DNA of 64,000 bases, from NCBI GenBank assembly GCA_018340375.1, contig JAFFJZ010000040.1:1116001-1180000 (forward strand), in the 5' to 3' direction. Under the pieces are notes generated by a model. That model searched no databases. It was not told the origin of the DNA and saw only the letters and a program-made list of their open reading frames with translations. The translations under genes and the position numbers were made by a program. Positions 33,062 through 44,455 of the stretch are shown in pieces. Origin of the DNA: Gonatopus flavifemur (taxonomy: Eukaryota > Arthropoda > Insecta > Hymenoptera > Dryinidae). Every line of letters begins with the position of its first letter. Within the stretch, counting starts at the first letter, position 1.

Positions 33062-34205
33062 CTGAGTTCTCAGCCCCATCTTTCAAGGACAACAATCTTT
33101 TGGAACCAAAAACTGGAGTCACTTTTTATAGGAACAGGGAATCCGAATTCCGTAAATACTTTGTGGAAGATAAGTAATCATCGCTTGTGTATTATACTGA
33201 TGTAGAAGGTTTAATAAATAAGTTAAAAGAGAATTGTTATGATACAAAAGACTGGAGACTTTTCATTGATTCTTCCAAATGAAGTATTGAGGCCGTATTG
33301 CTTCGTAACACAAATGTGTATGCGCCAATTCCTTTAGCTCATTCTACAGTTATGCAAGGAAAATATGAAAATATGGAAATTCTTTCACGGAATTGGGATA
33401 TAATAGTCACAACTGGCAAATTCGCTGTGATTTAAAAATAATAACCATGTTGCTAGGTCAACAATCGGGGTTCACGAAATATCCATGCTATTCGTGTTTG
33501 TGGGATAGCAGAGATCGCACACATCATTATATCAAAAAAAATGGCCAACTAGAACATCACTCGCTCCAGGCACAAGGAATGTCATTGATAAATCGTTAGT
33601 AGATTCATTAAAAATACTGATTCCTCCTCTCCACATCAAACTAGGTCTCATAAACCAATACGTGAAAGCTCTCGATAAAACTGGGGACTGCTTCCAGTAA
33701 CTCATCGAGAAGTTCCCTAAGCTGTCAGAGGCTGAATTGAAAGGAGGTGTTCTTGATGGACCACAAATCAAGACTCTGTTGAAAGATAGTGATTTCATTG
33801 GTCCGATGAACGAATTGGAAATTGAGGCTTGGCAAAGCTTTGAGGCGATTGTTGAAAACTTTCTGGGTAATGCAAAAAGTATGGATTACAAAACAATTGT
33901 TCACAAAATGGTTCCAGACTTCAAAAAACTCGGATGCTTTATGAATTCCAAATTACATCTCTTAGACTCTCACCTTGATAAATTTCCAACAAATCTTGGA
34001 CATTCCAGTGGAGAATAGGGCGAAAGGTTCCACCAAGATATAAAGGTAATGGAAGATCGTTACCAATGAAGATGGGACGAAGATATGATGGCGGATTTTT
34101 GTTGGAACCCACAAAGGGAGACAAAAGGAGGTAATGGAAAGTGGGAGCGGACTTCATTACATAGATCCTTCGAGCAGAGAAGAACACGGTATAGTTCAAA
34201 AAAGA
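33062..34205 (+). pseudogene. Family U transposon protein, C-terminal part (degenerate)
   Basis: Pieces in several frames read in order: VTFYRNRESEFRKYF, DWRLFIDSSK, NVYAPIPLAHSTV, LLGQQSGFTKYPCYSCLWDS (about 33440-33500, with a Cys-x2-Cys), IKLGLINQYVKALDK, GPQIKTLLKD, KLHLLDSHLDKFP and GERFHQDIKVMEDRYQ. I recall this order in uncharacterised repetitive proteins of arthropods and cnidarians, but not a superfamily name. The many Asp and Glu residues leave catalytic positions unassigned. At least two stops (near 33174 and 33283) and frame changes show it is dead. Confidence 0.65.
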
Positions 34206-34349
34206 AGGTGACTAACTTCATACTGCTATGTTGTTTTATCATATTGTTTATTTATGTTCAACTTTATGTTAATATATATCATATATATAATTTTTTATTA
34301 TATTTTATACGGTTATGTATATAGAGTTTGACCATAAAACAGCCCTTGT

Positions 34350-34440
34350 AAGGGCTATACGATGTACAAAATCCGTTCTTGCAACCTCCTCGTGGTGTAC
34401 ATCGGGTAGCGCTAATGCTGACGGTCCCATGAACTAGGGT
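34350..34440. repeat. Fragment related to the element A/B subterminal region
   Basis: GCAACCTCCTCGTG-TG-ACAT-GGGTA-CGCT-ATGC-GACGG matches both arm interiors of elements A (about 11706-11760) and B (about 25205-25255). No ends or coding were found. Confidence 0.6.
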
Positions 34441-34469
34441 GACTGTCGATTCTCGAAGTTATGGTAAAA

Positions 34470-34761
34470 TCTTCGTGATATAAATGGATCACGGTTTCAG
34501 ATTCGTTGATATCGAGAACATACAGAATACGTCGTCTGATCTCTGGGCGAGGTACTATGATGTTCAGCAACGGTAACGGTTTTTTCTGCGGGTTATGTCA
34601 ACAACTTGATATGATGGAATTGACTTCGCATCAAATTCAGTTACAGCGTTCCCGAAAACATATGAAATAAATAGCCTGATCCCCGGCTCAGACAGTTAAT
34701 TTTATCTTTTCCGTGATTTTGCGGTTTTTCTGAGGTTATGTCAAAATCTTGATATGATATA
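34470..34761. repeat. Tandem repeat array (about 140-bp unit), left part
   Basis: About two units. Landmarks CAGTT-CAGCG-CCCGAAAACATAT, CTGATCC-CGG-TCAGACA and CTGAGGTTATGTC are shared with the right part at 41683-42060. The Harbinger element interrupts the array. Confidence 0.8.
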
Positions 34762-35000
34762 GCGATTTCCACTGACCCGCACTGGCTGCCCTCAGTGCAC
34801 ACTGCGTGCGTGTTGTACATTCCACTGAGATTTTAGGTGCGCACCAGTCAAGGTTTTCACATTCCACTGTGTCTGAAAATAACATCCAGTGCGCACTCGG
34901 TGCAGGAAATTGTGCCTCCTGTCTCATGGTCGGGGCCACTTGAGTGCAGTCGCGTTGTTTGGTTAGGTTTTGTTCCCAGTGAAAGATATTACCAACGGAT

Positions 35001-36938
35001 TTGGCGAGAATGGCACATTGCCTAGAGATTTTAACTTTGATGAATGAAGTGTTGGATTCTTCTTCTTCAAGTGACGATGATTATATTTTTGAAATTTCAT
35101 GTCCTATAAATGAAAATAAAGTTCGAATTTCCAATTATATTAACCTCGTAAATGAAATGTCTGATGAACAGGTGAAAATCAATTTGTGAGAAACTTTTAA
35201 TTCCGAATAATATCTAAATGAATATTATACCGTATAATAAATGAATACGATTGCTCAAAAATGAATGGACAGAATTGATCAAAATTTTGTTAATACGAGC
35301 TTGCAAAAACTAATGTGCCCTATTTCTTAATGTTCTGCTGTTTATAGCATTGCTTTTATTTTCCAGTTCCGAAAGAATTTCCGATTATCGAGGAGTAGTT
35401 ACGAAAAAGTGACGGATAAATTTCAAAATTTTCCTAATTACCAACTATATTATGAAGGGAATCCAGGAGGTAGTAAACGGCTCTCAGCCGAGATGCATAT
35501 ACTATCTTTCTTATGGTGAATAATGATTTAATGAAAATTCTTTGCTGACAAAAATAATTATTGAATCTCATTGATGATTACTGAAAGTGGGAGTTATTGA
35601 ATTTTAATGGAAATCATATTTGATTATGGTTATTATAGGTCAATTGATGTAAATTAATCCAATTTTTCCATAGGTTTGCTGGCAATAAATGTGTCATTAG
35701 AGATGTAGCGGAGAGGTTTGGTATTGGAGAAGCCACTCTTTTCCGAATTATCGATAGGGTGATGAGTTTTCTTTTACATGAAGCAAAGAACGTGATCAGA
35801 TCCCCTATTTCTGAAGAAGAAAAACAATTCGCTAGTGATAATTTCGCTGAGGTACGTGTAATAGTTTTCAATTCAGAACTTTTTGGAAATTTTCTGGCAG
35901 GTTCTGACGTATATTTCTAGCAGAGATAACCCTTGTGAGAAATGAAGTTTGAAAGGAGTTCTCGAAGAATTCTATTCATATTTGAAATGAAGAATTATTC
36001 GTGTATTATTTGGAATAGCACATGTTCTTGAGTTCTTCAACAAATCTTTTGGAACTCCGAGATCACAGTGTTATTCTAGCTGTGTAGGTTTTTCTCGAAG
36101 TATAGATTATAACACCTAATTTTCTACATATTTTATAACAAATCTACAGCATTCTGGTTGATAATAAAATGTACCGTCATCATCCCGTATTTTTCACTAG
36201 TCTATTTACTATTTATACATTTTCAAACACTATTCATTTCCAAAACATTGGAGAACTCAATTCATATTTGAAACTCATCATTGCATTCAATATCCATAGG
36301 TTACTGGATTTCCCGGCGTTATTGGGTGGATTGATGGCACCTCAATGAACATAAGAGCTCCTGCACAGAAAATTAAATTGACCTATTGTAATAGGCATGA
36401 TCTCCCTTCTATCACTATGCAAGGAATATGTGATCGGAATAAACGTTTCATAGACGTGTTTGTAGGATGTCCTGGAAAAATGCACGATTGCAGGGCTCAC
36501 AAATTATCTTTTATAAGTAAAGAATTACCTTATATTTGTGGAGAAAAATATCACATCTTAGGTGATGGAGCTTATGCCATAAGAACATGGTTGTTGGTGC
36601 CATATAGAGATTATGGAAATTTAGCTGTGAAACAAAATAGTTATAATAAAATATTTTTGGGTACTAGGGTGCTGATAGAGAACACGTTTGGTCTCTTGAA
36701 AAATAGGTTTAGACAATTGATGAAATTGGAATTCCATGAAGTAAATAAGTGTACAAAGTTTATCATGTCTTGTTGTACTCTCCACAATATTTGTATCGAT
36801 TATGATGACATATGGGATAATGAAGAATACGACGGAGAAAGGGAAGAAATTGTATTGAATCATCCACAAGCAGAGCAGCAGTTGAAAATCCTGGGTGAAA
36901 TTAAGAGCAACAATATTGCAGATTTGTTGCAGAAATGA
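35001..36938 (+). CDS. Harbinger transposase, four exons, 378 codons, apparently intact
   Basis: Cuts and integrates the element, normally needing the Myb partner for nuclear import and end recognition. Exons 35001-35171, 35367-35515, 35674-35851 and 36300-36938 join through GT-AG introns with frame kept at every junction: EQ|FRKNFRLSRSSY, LSFLW split TG|G, and FAE|VTGFPGVIGWIDG. Residues 1-56 include a Ser/Asp-rich acidic stretch. A helix-turn-helix-like part (NKCVIRDVAERFGIGEATLFRI) precedes the DDE_Tnp_4 core with GWIDGTS (first Asp), LGDGAY (second Asp) and VLIENTFGLLKNRF (Glu), followed by CTLHNICI. Its length is typical of HARBI1-like proteins. No stop or frameshift was seen. The start is the first Met of the open stretch and could be a few residues off. 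Confidence 0.88.
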
Positions 36939-36982
36939 AGCAGTTTTTTGAGTTCAACCATAATATGATTGGCACTTGAAGC

Positions 36983-37172
36983 ATTATTGACAGTCCATGA
37001 ATGTTCTTTAACGAAAAATGCTGTATTAATAATAGGAAATGTATATATATCTGAGCATATTAGGTATGTAAATGGGATTATTGACAGTCCATGAATGTTC
37101 TATAACGAAAAATGCTGTATTCATAATGGGAAATGTATATATATCTGAGCATATTAAGTATGTAAATGGGAT
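36983..37172. repeat. Tandem duplication, 2 x 95 bp, 3' of the Harbinger transposase
   Basis: ATTATTGACAGTCCATGAAT starts both copies (36983 and 37078), and AAATGCTGTATT and ATCTGAGCATATTA recur at the same offsets. The copies are nearly identical, so the duplication is young. Confidence 0.9.
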
Positions 37173-37580
37173 AATGAGATGAAACTTCATTTTATACCCA
37201 GAAAATCAGCTAATAATTGAATTCGTGGATGATCATAACATTTCAGATGCTTATATGATTGAAGAATAGTTTTGATACGTAATTTGAATATATTTTAAAA
37301 GCAATGATACCGAATTTCAAGTGATACAGTCTTTGGTAATAAACTTTTAAAATGTGGAAAAACATTTTATAAATACTGTTATAATATGTTTCATTAATTT
37401 TTCCATAATATTTCATGAATGAATCTCATATTACGAGTATGTAAGCACTCAATGGAAATTATCGAAGCATTAAATTCCTATCCTAAATTATGAGTTCTAT
37501 GACAAATTATAAATGACTATGAAGTCAATTTTGATCAAGGCTAACACAGGAAAGGAGTTGAATTATATCCCATACAGCGC

Positions 37581-37727
37581 CGAATTCTTCAGTAATGTAT
37601 TAGAACCGTCTCTGTTACAAAAGCGTACATGAAAGCGTGTTTAAAAGGTATTCCAAGACCTTCTGACACGGCTTTATATCCACTCTTGTAACGGAGACGT
37701 TCCTGGTATATTACTGAAGAATTCGTG
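37581..37727. repeat. Hairpin-forming inverted repeat, about 40-bp arms
   Basis: GAATTCTTCAGTAATGTATTAGAACCGTCTCTGTTACAA-like left arm (37581-37620) is mirrored by TTGTAACGGAGACGTTCCTGGTATATTACTGAAGAATTC-like right arm (37688-37726), with a loop of about 65 bp. It lies in the intergenic part of the Harbinger element. Confidence 0.75.
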
Positions 37728-37779
37728 GTATAGGATATACAATGAATGAATTTTCGGTCGCCAATCAAATACAAAATAT

Positions 37780-38935
37780 TCCAATTTATATTATCTACAT
37801 TATATTACATTATACTTACGTCATTTTTATATGTACTTTTTTGTACTCTATGATGTCTTTGTTAAATTGAACTTCTTATGTCTTGAAGCACAGTCTTTGT
37901 ATCACAAAAAAATCTTCTGCAGTCAAATAACTGTTCGTATCAGGAAAATAATATCAACCTGTTGTGAAAGAAAATAATTCCATCTCTGATGAAACAGAAA
38001 AATTCTTATCAAATCCTACCTTCAAATAATGTTGAAAAAGTAAAGTTCTTTATTTTGAACATATTTTAAACGAAAAAATCCAACTCTTCATAGAGTAAAT
38101 ATTATTTGACTGCTATATTACATAAAATAATGTGTGTGAAAATCTAACAATGGATATAATATAAATTAGGTAACAAATTATCTATATTATATCACATTAT
38201 TATTTATATCATTTTTTATATACCTTTTTGTACTCTATGATGTCTTTGTTGAAATGAACTTCTTATGTGTTGAAGTAGTCTTTGTATCTCGAAATCTTCT
38301 GCAGTCAAATAACTGTTCCTATCAGGAAAATAATATCGAGCTGCTGTGGAAGAAAATAATTTTATCTTTAATAAAACAGCAGACCGCAAATCCTACCTTC
38401 AAATAATGTTAAAAAGTAAAGTTTCTCATTTTTAACATATTTGAAACGAAAAAATCCAACTCTTCATTGAGGAAATGTTATTTGACTGCTATATTACATA
38501 AAATAATGCGTATCACATTCTACCGATGGATATAAATTAGTCAACAAATTATCTATATTATATTACATTATTACTTATATCATTTTTTATATACCTTTTT
38601 ATACTCTATGATATCTTTGTTAAAATGAACTTCTTCTTATGTTTTGAGGCACAGTCTTTGTATCACAAAATCATCTGCAGTCAAATAACTGTTCATATCA
38701 GGGAAATAATATCAAACTGTTGTAAAAAAAAAAATAATTTTATCTCTGATGAAATAGTAGACCGCAAATCCCATCTCAAAATAATGTTAAAAAAGTAAAG
38801 TTCTCGATTTTGAACATATTTGAAACGAAAAAATCCAACTCTTCATTGAGTGAATATTATTTGACTGTTATATTACATAAAATAATGTGTATGACATTCT
38901 AACAATAGATAGAATATAAATTAGGTAACAAAGTA
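37780..38935. repeat. Three tandem copies of a 370-390-bp unit inside the Harbinger element
   Basis: GTACTCTATGATGTCTTTGTT or its TATACTCTATGATATC variant recurs at about 37842, 38232 and 38602. Each copy also holds CTGCAGTCAAATAACTGTTC, CGAAAAAATCCAACTCTTCA and TATTTGACTG-TATATTACAT. On the minus strand there are short open stretches (TNSYLTAEDFFVIQRLCF), but no definite exon. Confidence 0.85.
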
Positions 38936-38964
38936 CTATAAATTCAAATCATGTTAACATAATC

Positions 38965-39092
38965 CCAAATACTCATGCTAACGACAATTCCGCGTGTTAT
39001 CATTAGAAGAAAGGAGATGCTTTGCATCTGGGGTTTCCCATTCTTTTGATGATGTGCCATGTGAAGTTACCAGCATGAGTCTTCGGCCTATT
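38965..39092. mobile_element. Degenerate copy of the 130-bp GCCGAAGACTCATG MITE
   Basis: ACTCATGCTAACGACAATTCCGCG at the left and AGCATGAGTCTTCGGCC at the right match the ends of the 39889-40018 copy, and ATCATTAGAAGAAAGGAGA is also shared. Confidence 0.7.
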
Positions 39093-39360
39093 TCATTTTA
39101 AAACAAAAAGGAATAGGACATATGAAAATGAGCCATTTTTTCGAACTTTTCCAAATCATGAATTAATCTAATATGTCTAATGTAAAACTTGATGTACATG
39201 TATGTCGCCCCTTCGTTGACTTTCTCTCCTAAGACTCTTCATCGCTAGATTTCTTACTTTTTTTTATCAAATCTCCTGAAAAATTTTGAGAATGAAAAGT
39301 TTCAATGCAACAATTATCGGGTGGAGGGTTCTTCCAATATGTATAAATGGTTAGTCAGTT

Positions 39361-39632
39361 TGGTGGGCCTTCAATACACCGAATCGTTTCTGCACCGAAT
39401 GTTCATTACACCGAAAATTTATGTTTCGAACGTTGATAGACCGAAAGTTCGTTTTGCCGAAAGCAATCAGATTTCTTATTCTTATATAATCCACAAGAAA
39501 TTGCAGTTTTCATCTAATCAGATACATTCGGCATGATAATTCTTCGATCTATCACCGTTCGGAACATGAATTTTCGGTGTAATGAACATTCGGTACAAAA
39601 ACGATTCGGTGCACCGAAGGCCGACCAGTCAG
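39361..39632. mobile_element. Palindromic MITE rich in ACCGAA motifs
   Basis: The left arm from GGTGGGCCTTC, with ACCGAATCGTTT-TGCACCGAATGTTC, is mirrored by GAACATTCGGTAC-AAACGATTCGGTGCACCGAAGGCCGACC at the right (about 39583-39630). It is about 270 bp and has no coding. No target duplication was assigned. Confidence 0.8.
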
Positions 39633-39888
39633 TTTTTTGTGAGACAATTGGCAAATAAGCAAGAATAGTTGTGAAAGATTAATACCAGATTGCAAAACTT
39701 CGGAATCGAGATAGCACAACAGTTTAGAAAGAATTCTTCAATCATTTATTTTGAATTCTCATAATTCCAAATGAATTAATTATGAATCCTTCCTGAACTG
39801 ATGTGCTGTGTGAGAAAATTGGATCCCATTGAATCAATGAGATCTGATTTTGAGAATTTTTGTTATTTGGGTAAAGACTTGGGCCGAA

Positions 39889-40018
39889 GACTCATGCTAG
39901 CGACTGTCGCGCGCGGCATCATTAGAAGAAAGGAGAGGAAGGATGTTTCCAACTCGGATCACTCTTTTCGTCTCATGATGTCGCGCGCGACAGTCGCTAG
40001 CATGAGTTTCCGGCCTTA
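39889..40018. mobile_element. Palindromic MITE, 130 bp, ends GGCCGAAGACTCATGCTAGC
   Basis: Near-perfect foldback: GCCGAAGACTCATGCTAGCG then ACTGTCGCGCGCG at the left, mirrored by CGCGCGACAGTCGCTAGCATGAGT at the right. It is located in the 3' flank of the Myb gene of the Harbinger element. Related partial copies are at 32291 and 38965. Confidence 0.85.
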
Positions 40019-40065
40019 CCTCCTATACGGTATTGGCTCTTTCAACAGGTTCCTATCGTTCCTTG

Positions 40066-41461
40066 CTATCTTGTACGTGGGGTCGAGATTCGTATGAAAT
40101 TATTTTCGAATTCAAATGGTAAGAAATTACCTAAGCTTTGTAAAATAGCTAATTTTTCTTCATGGCGTCGTTCTCTTGCTTCTTCTTTCTTTTCGTTCAT
40201 TTCGATCAATACATCTTGCAGAGTTCTTTTTTTCTGTTTACTTTTATATTCTCCTATTGGTGTATCGTATTTATCTGCTTTTATTTGTGTTTTTGATTCA
40301 TCTACACCTCTCAAAATTTCAGGCTCGATGCTATCATCTATGGAAGCTATTTTCTCCAATTCTTCTCTGAATCCTATATTCATTCTACCACTACCTGAAG
40401 TTTTGTTATTGTCAATAGCTTTTTTCTTCCGTTTAATCACAGTTTTATATCGATTTTCACATTGGCTACTATCTTTGGTGACTCGCAGTATATCCTTGAT
40501 ATCACTCGAAATTTATTCCCACATCCGTTTTTCAGTTTTAAATGTTTTCAAAGGGCCAACTTTGGGGAGGTGAGATTCATATTTGTCCAACAGAAATTTG
40601 GTTTCCGCAACTGTCCATTGATTATCTATAATGAAAGCAACATAAAATAAATGAAGAAATCCCAATGTGTCACTTGTTCATAAGGATATTGTGGATATAA
40701 AACATATAATAGATAATTCATTGTAAGTGATAAGGGCATTGCACTGAACATGTCGACATCCCAATTATTCTCAATGAGAATATATACAAATTCAGTCTTT
40801 GGTGAAAATGAGTTTCAAAATACATTGTCACATAATTTTCTCCCATAATTTGTCTTTGAATTTAGGCTTTATGAAAAATCATGAAAAACAATGATAAATT
40901 TTTCGGAATTTAAAGAAGATGGGATAGTTTGTCCAGGGATTACATACCTGTGTTTAGTTTTTCTTTGTTGATAGGATTAGAGGTTTCCGTGGTCTTGAAT
41001 GCATTTAGTGACGTTGATGGTTGCGGATGCACTGATTCTCCTATGGCTTGAATATGGATACTTTCACTGATAGCATTCGAATTCCCAATGTTGATAGGAT
41101 GACTATGTGAATACATGTTGGAGGAATATGTAAAATATGTTTTGAAATCAGAAAACATATTTGAAAAATCAATCCAAAAATTATTGACTCACTATTTGAT
41201 ATTATCAGTTGAGCGAGATATACTGTAGATTGGTTGTCCTTTGGTATTCACAATATTATTTTTGATCAATTGCTCAATATATTTGACGGCAAACTGATCA
41301 ACATCTAGAACAAGTAAGGTTATGTTGGTTCACGGATTGTCACTTTATTTATAAATGAATTAATTGAGGTTATACATACGTTCAAGTTTAAGAAAAGTTC
41401 CAGATTCTAGTTTTAGTTCAACAGGACGTTAATCGTTGATTTTGAAATAAATATTTTCCAT
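40066..41461 (-). pseudogene. Harbinger Myb/SANT-like DNA-binding partner, four exons, two stops
   Basis: In Harbinger elements this protein binds the transposase and the terminal repeats. Exons on the minus strand: 41461-41380, 41304-41193, 41102-40948 and 40625-40066. All three introns are GT-AG and the total is 303 codons including the stop. Exon 1 begins MENIYFKIND; exon 2 reads DQFAVKYIEQLIKNN; exon 4 carries the trihelix/SANT domain (DNQWTVAETKFLLDKY through SSQCENRYKTVIKRKKKA), then a charged helix (QDVLIEMNEKKEEARERRHE). Stops are TAA at 41431-41429 (codon 11) and TAA at 40515-40513, inside the SANT domain. A downstream Met could bypass the first stop but not the second. Confidence 0.8.
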
Positions 41462-41682
41462 GGCATAACCGATCTGATGAATGAAGTATCCTGCTGTATC
41501 TCGCCGAATTCAAACGGACCACGAACTACTTGGAACTACTACATCACATTCCACTGTTGAAATGAACAAGGATAATTGTGGAGTACGTTTCACTCAACCT
41601 GACTTACCCGTAACCCTTGGTGCGTTCCATGACGTCATAGAAAGAATTCGGGGCGCACTGAGTGCAGATCAGTGGAAATCGC

Positions 41683-42060
41683 TAATAGAATCGACCACTC
41701 ATCGGATTCAGTTTCAGCGACCCCGAAAACATATAAAATACATGGTCTGATCCTCGGCTCAGACAGTTAATTTTATTCTTTCCGTGATTTTGCGGTTTTT
41801 CTGAGGTTATGTCCAATTCCTGATATGATGGAATTGATTACCCATCGGATTCAGTTTCAGCGACCCCAAAAACATATAAAGTACATAGTCTGATCCCAGG
41901 GTCAGACAATTCATTCATTTTTTTCGTGACAATCCAGTTTCTTGAGGTTATTCCGGAAACCTGACGTGATGGGGCAAAATAGACATCGGATTGAGTTTTA
42001 GCGACCCCAAAAACATGTAAGACACATAGTCTGATCCCAAGGTCAGAAACAAAATTTTTT
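41683..42060. repeat. Tandem repeat array (about 140-bp unit), right part
   Basis: Three units with landmarks CGGATT-AGTTT-AGCGACCCC at about 41703, 41849 and 41988 (spacing about 146 and 139 bp). Each carries CATATAA/CATGTAA, CTGATCC and CAGACA further on. Confidence 0.85.
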
Positions 42061-42189
42061 GTGTGTGGCTGTGATATCTTTAAAGAGTCATACAGTAATC
42101 AATATTCTCTGAGAATTTCTTTCATTACTCACAAATCATAGAGAATTTAATTTGTTTATATGCTTATGAGCTATACGAATTTTAGAAAC

Positions 42190-42293
42190 AACGAACGGAA
42201 ATTCAACTGACACAAAAAGTGGAGAACGTGATAAAGAGTGTATTCCCAAAGAGAAAAAGCAAAATATTTCAAAGCGATCATTTGGAGTTACAT
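42190..42293 (+). other. Possible isolated exon-like stretch
   Basis: GAATTTTAG precedes an open stretch (RTEIQLTQKVENVIKSVFPK) that ends at a donor-like GG|GTAGGT. No family was recognised; it may be chance. Confidence 0.2.
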
Positions 42294-42652
42294 GGGTAGG
42301 TCTTTGATTTTTCTACACATAAATTTTAGTCACTTCTCGAAAGCATTTTGTTCAAAACTTTTTTCTACTTCCATTAGAATTCAGAAGAACTTCTAAAAGA
42401 CACTCAATGGGCGAACCATCATGTCTTACTACAAATGCCATAATTCTCTTTCTAAAGGAATGTGAACTGAATTAGGAGATGTCGTTATGAGGTGTGAAAT
42501 GAAAGATTGAAACTGTTTTTAACAATTTCATTTCGTCTATGAGTAATACTCCTGCAATAAAATACGTACATTTTAAGTGATGTGATTCAACAGATATAAC
42601 ATGATATTCCATTATATGTAAATTACAATTATCTTTGAACATTTCAAAACAC

Positions 42653-42783
42653 ATCCCTGGTTAAAAAAATCTATTGAATCTGATAAGTGAAATTTCATGG
42701 GATTTGGTCAGAACATTGTACAGAATTCAATGGGATTTGGCAAGAATCAATGAGATTTGGCGAGAATCAATGGATTTTTCCAA
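42653..42783. mobile_element. Small MITE, ends CCTGGTTAAAAAAATC
   Basis: The left end CCTGGTTAAAAAAATCTATTGA is mirrored by GAATCAATGGATTTTTCCAACCA at the right, over about 130 bp. It sits between two P-like coding segments. A similar end (CCTGGTTAAAAAATCCATTG) begins at about 54721, with no partner found there. Confidence 0.7.
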
Positions 42784-44455
42784 CCAAAGATTGTATTTTA
42801 GGTTTAAAACCAGTAAAAGTAATAGGAGCTTTTAGTGATTTGTATTGATAATAATAATGTCACTGATAAAAATTGGTTATACCATGTTTTTCTCTTGAGT
42901 CCATATTAGCAGTTTTTATACGGAGTACATCAAAAGATTCATTTTGGAATCCAAAAGATCCTTTTAATTTTCGAATATATCGATTCAAGGTGTTAATGCT
43001 AGGGAGCGACAAAATTCTATTTTCACGTAGATATTCGTATGTTCCACGACTTTTGATTCGTATTAAAAGGCATTGAAGGATCCAATGTTGAACGTAACGC
43101 ATCCCTTTTGCATTTCGTACTTTCGATGCAGCTACACATGATTCGACCATAACTTGTTGCTCTTCAGGTAGTTTGGATATGATACTATCAATGGCTTCTA
43201 TTTTCATAGTTGCACATTTGTTTTTCAGATTTGTGACTATGGTTTGCAACTTGTGCGTCCAAATATTAAGACAAAATTTGTGACAGAAACAGATAATTGA
43301 TAAAAATTGATAAAACAAATAATTGATAAAAATGATTCAATTTGTAATACTTTTTTTCACATCCTTATGTTTTTCTTTTTAGTGTTACGCAGACGATCCC
43401 ACAATGTGTTCGATTTCTCACTACAGTCATTATTATGTAATTTCTTCATCAATCGCTTGCTCAATTTAGAGCATATGCCACATCGTTTGCTATGTGGTCC
43501 ACTTGTGTGCCATGATTTAGGTACCACATATCCTATACATTTGTCAGTTCTAAAAATATGAATTCACAGTATTTATTATTCACTTTCAATATTTCAAAAT
43601 TACTCGATATACAAGGATTGAATGTAAATTACCTGGTATTGAATCTTGGTCCTTGGCAGGGTACTAAGGCAGCAACATGGTTCAACATTTTTTCAATATC
43701 ATTCACATCGTCTACTTTTGTAAACTCTGAAATTACAATTTCTTTTTTATCTATAAAAATCTTATGGAGAAAGAAATTGATATGAATGTTCTACATCAAC
43801 ATTATGAGTGCATAAGAAAACTAAAATTTGCATGTACAACTTTGTTCCCTTTGTGTACCAAGGGAACAAAAAGAATTGTATATATATATTCTATCTTAAA
43901 TTCAAACCAGATATACATATAATATTACATTAATCACTCACCTTTAATGATTTATCTTCATACATCAAGATTCGTTTTGCTAATGAAAGTAAATTTCGTC
44001 TCCAACATGTCCAAATTGCTTTATTTTTTACGGAATTGAAAAACCAATACTCTGAAGGAAGAGCAATTGATTTCAGTTGTTCTATAAATGGGATATGTTC
44101 AGATGGAGTTTGATTAGTTGAAGAGGATTCTTTTAATTTTGCACTATTTGGATTAAGAGTATTGACCATTTCCATCGGTGGACAGTTATTACTGCCAGAA
44201 GGAGTCACATTTTGTGACGTCATGACTTCATTTATGGATATTAGATCCTGTAATGAATTATCGTGCTTTCGTTCAAAGTTCATGTCAATCAACTTGATGA
44301 TATATATTACAAATTATTTCATATACCATGATATTTTTTGTTAAATTGGAAGATTTATGCATACGTTCCATACTCACATATTTTTCAATACAGGAGTCAT
44401 TCTGATTGTTCTTTGTGGTCACTTCACTTGGACAAATCGTAGGCAATGAACAACT

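Larger units (their letters stand above)
34762..41682. mobile_element. PIF/Harbinger transposon, about 6.9 kb, two genes
   Basis: The ends are inverted repeats GCGATTTCCACTGA at the left and TCAGTGGAAATCGC at the right. TA lies on both sides (34760-34761, 41683-41684); Harbinger elements usually duplicate 3 bp (TWA), and here the third base differs. It carries the transposase (+) at the left and the Myb/SANT-like partner (-) at the right, the standard two-gene Harbinger set. The interior holds local tandem duplications and three copies of short MITEs. Confidence 0.88.

Noticed and set aside
40066..40573. Plus-strand open frame of 159 codons opposite the Myb gene
   Set aside because: It is the antisense shadow of the minus-strand exon, whose SANT motifs and splice junctions are convincing.
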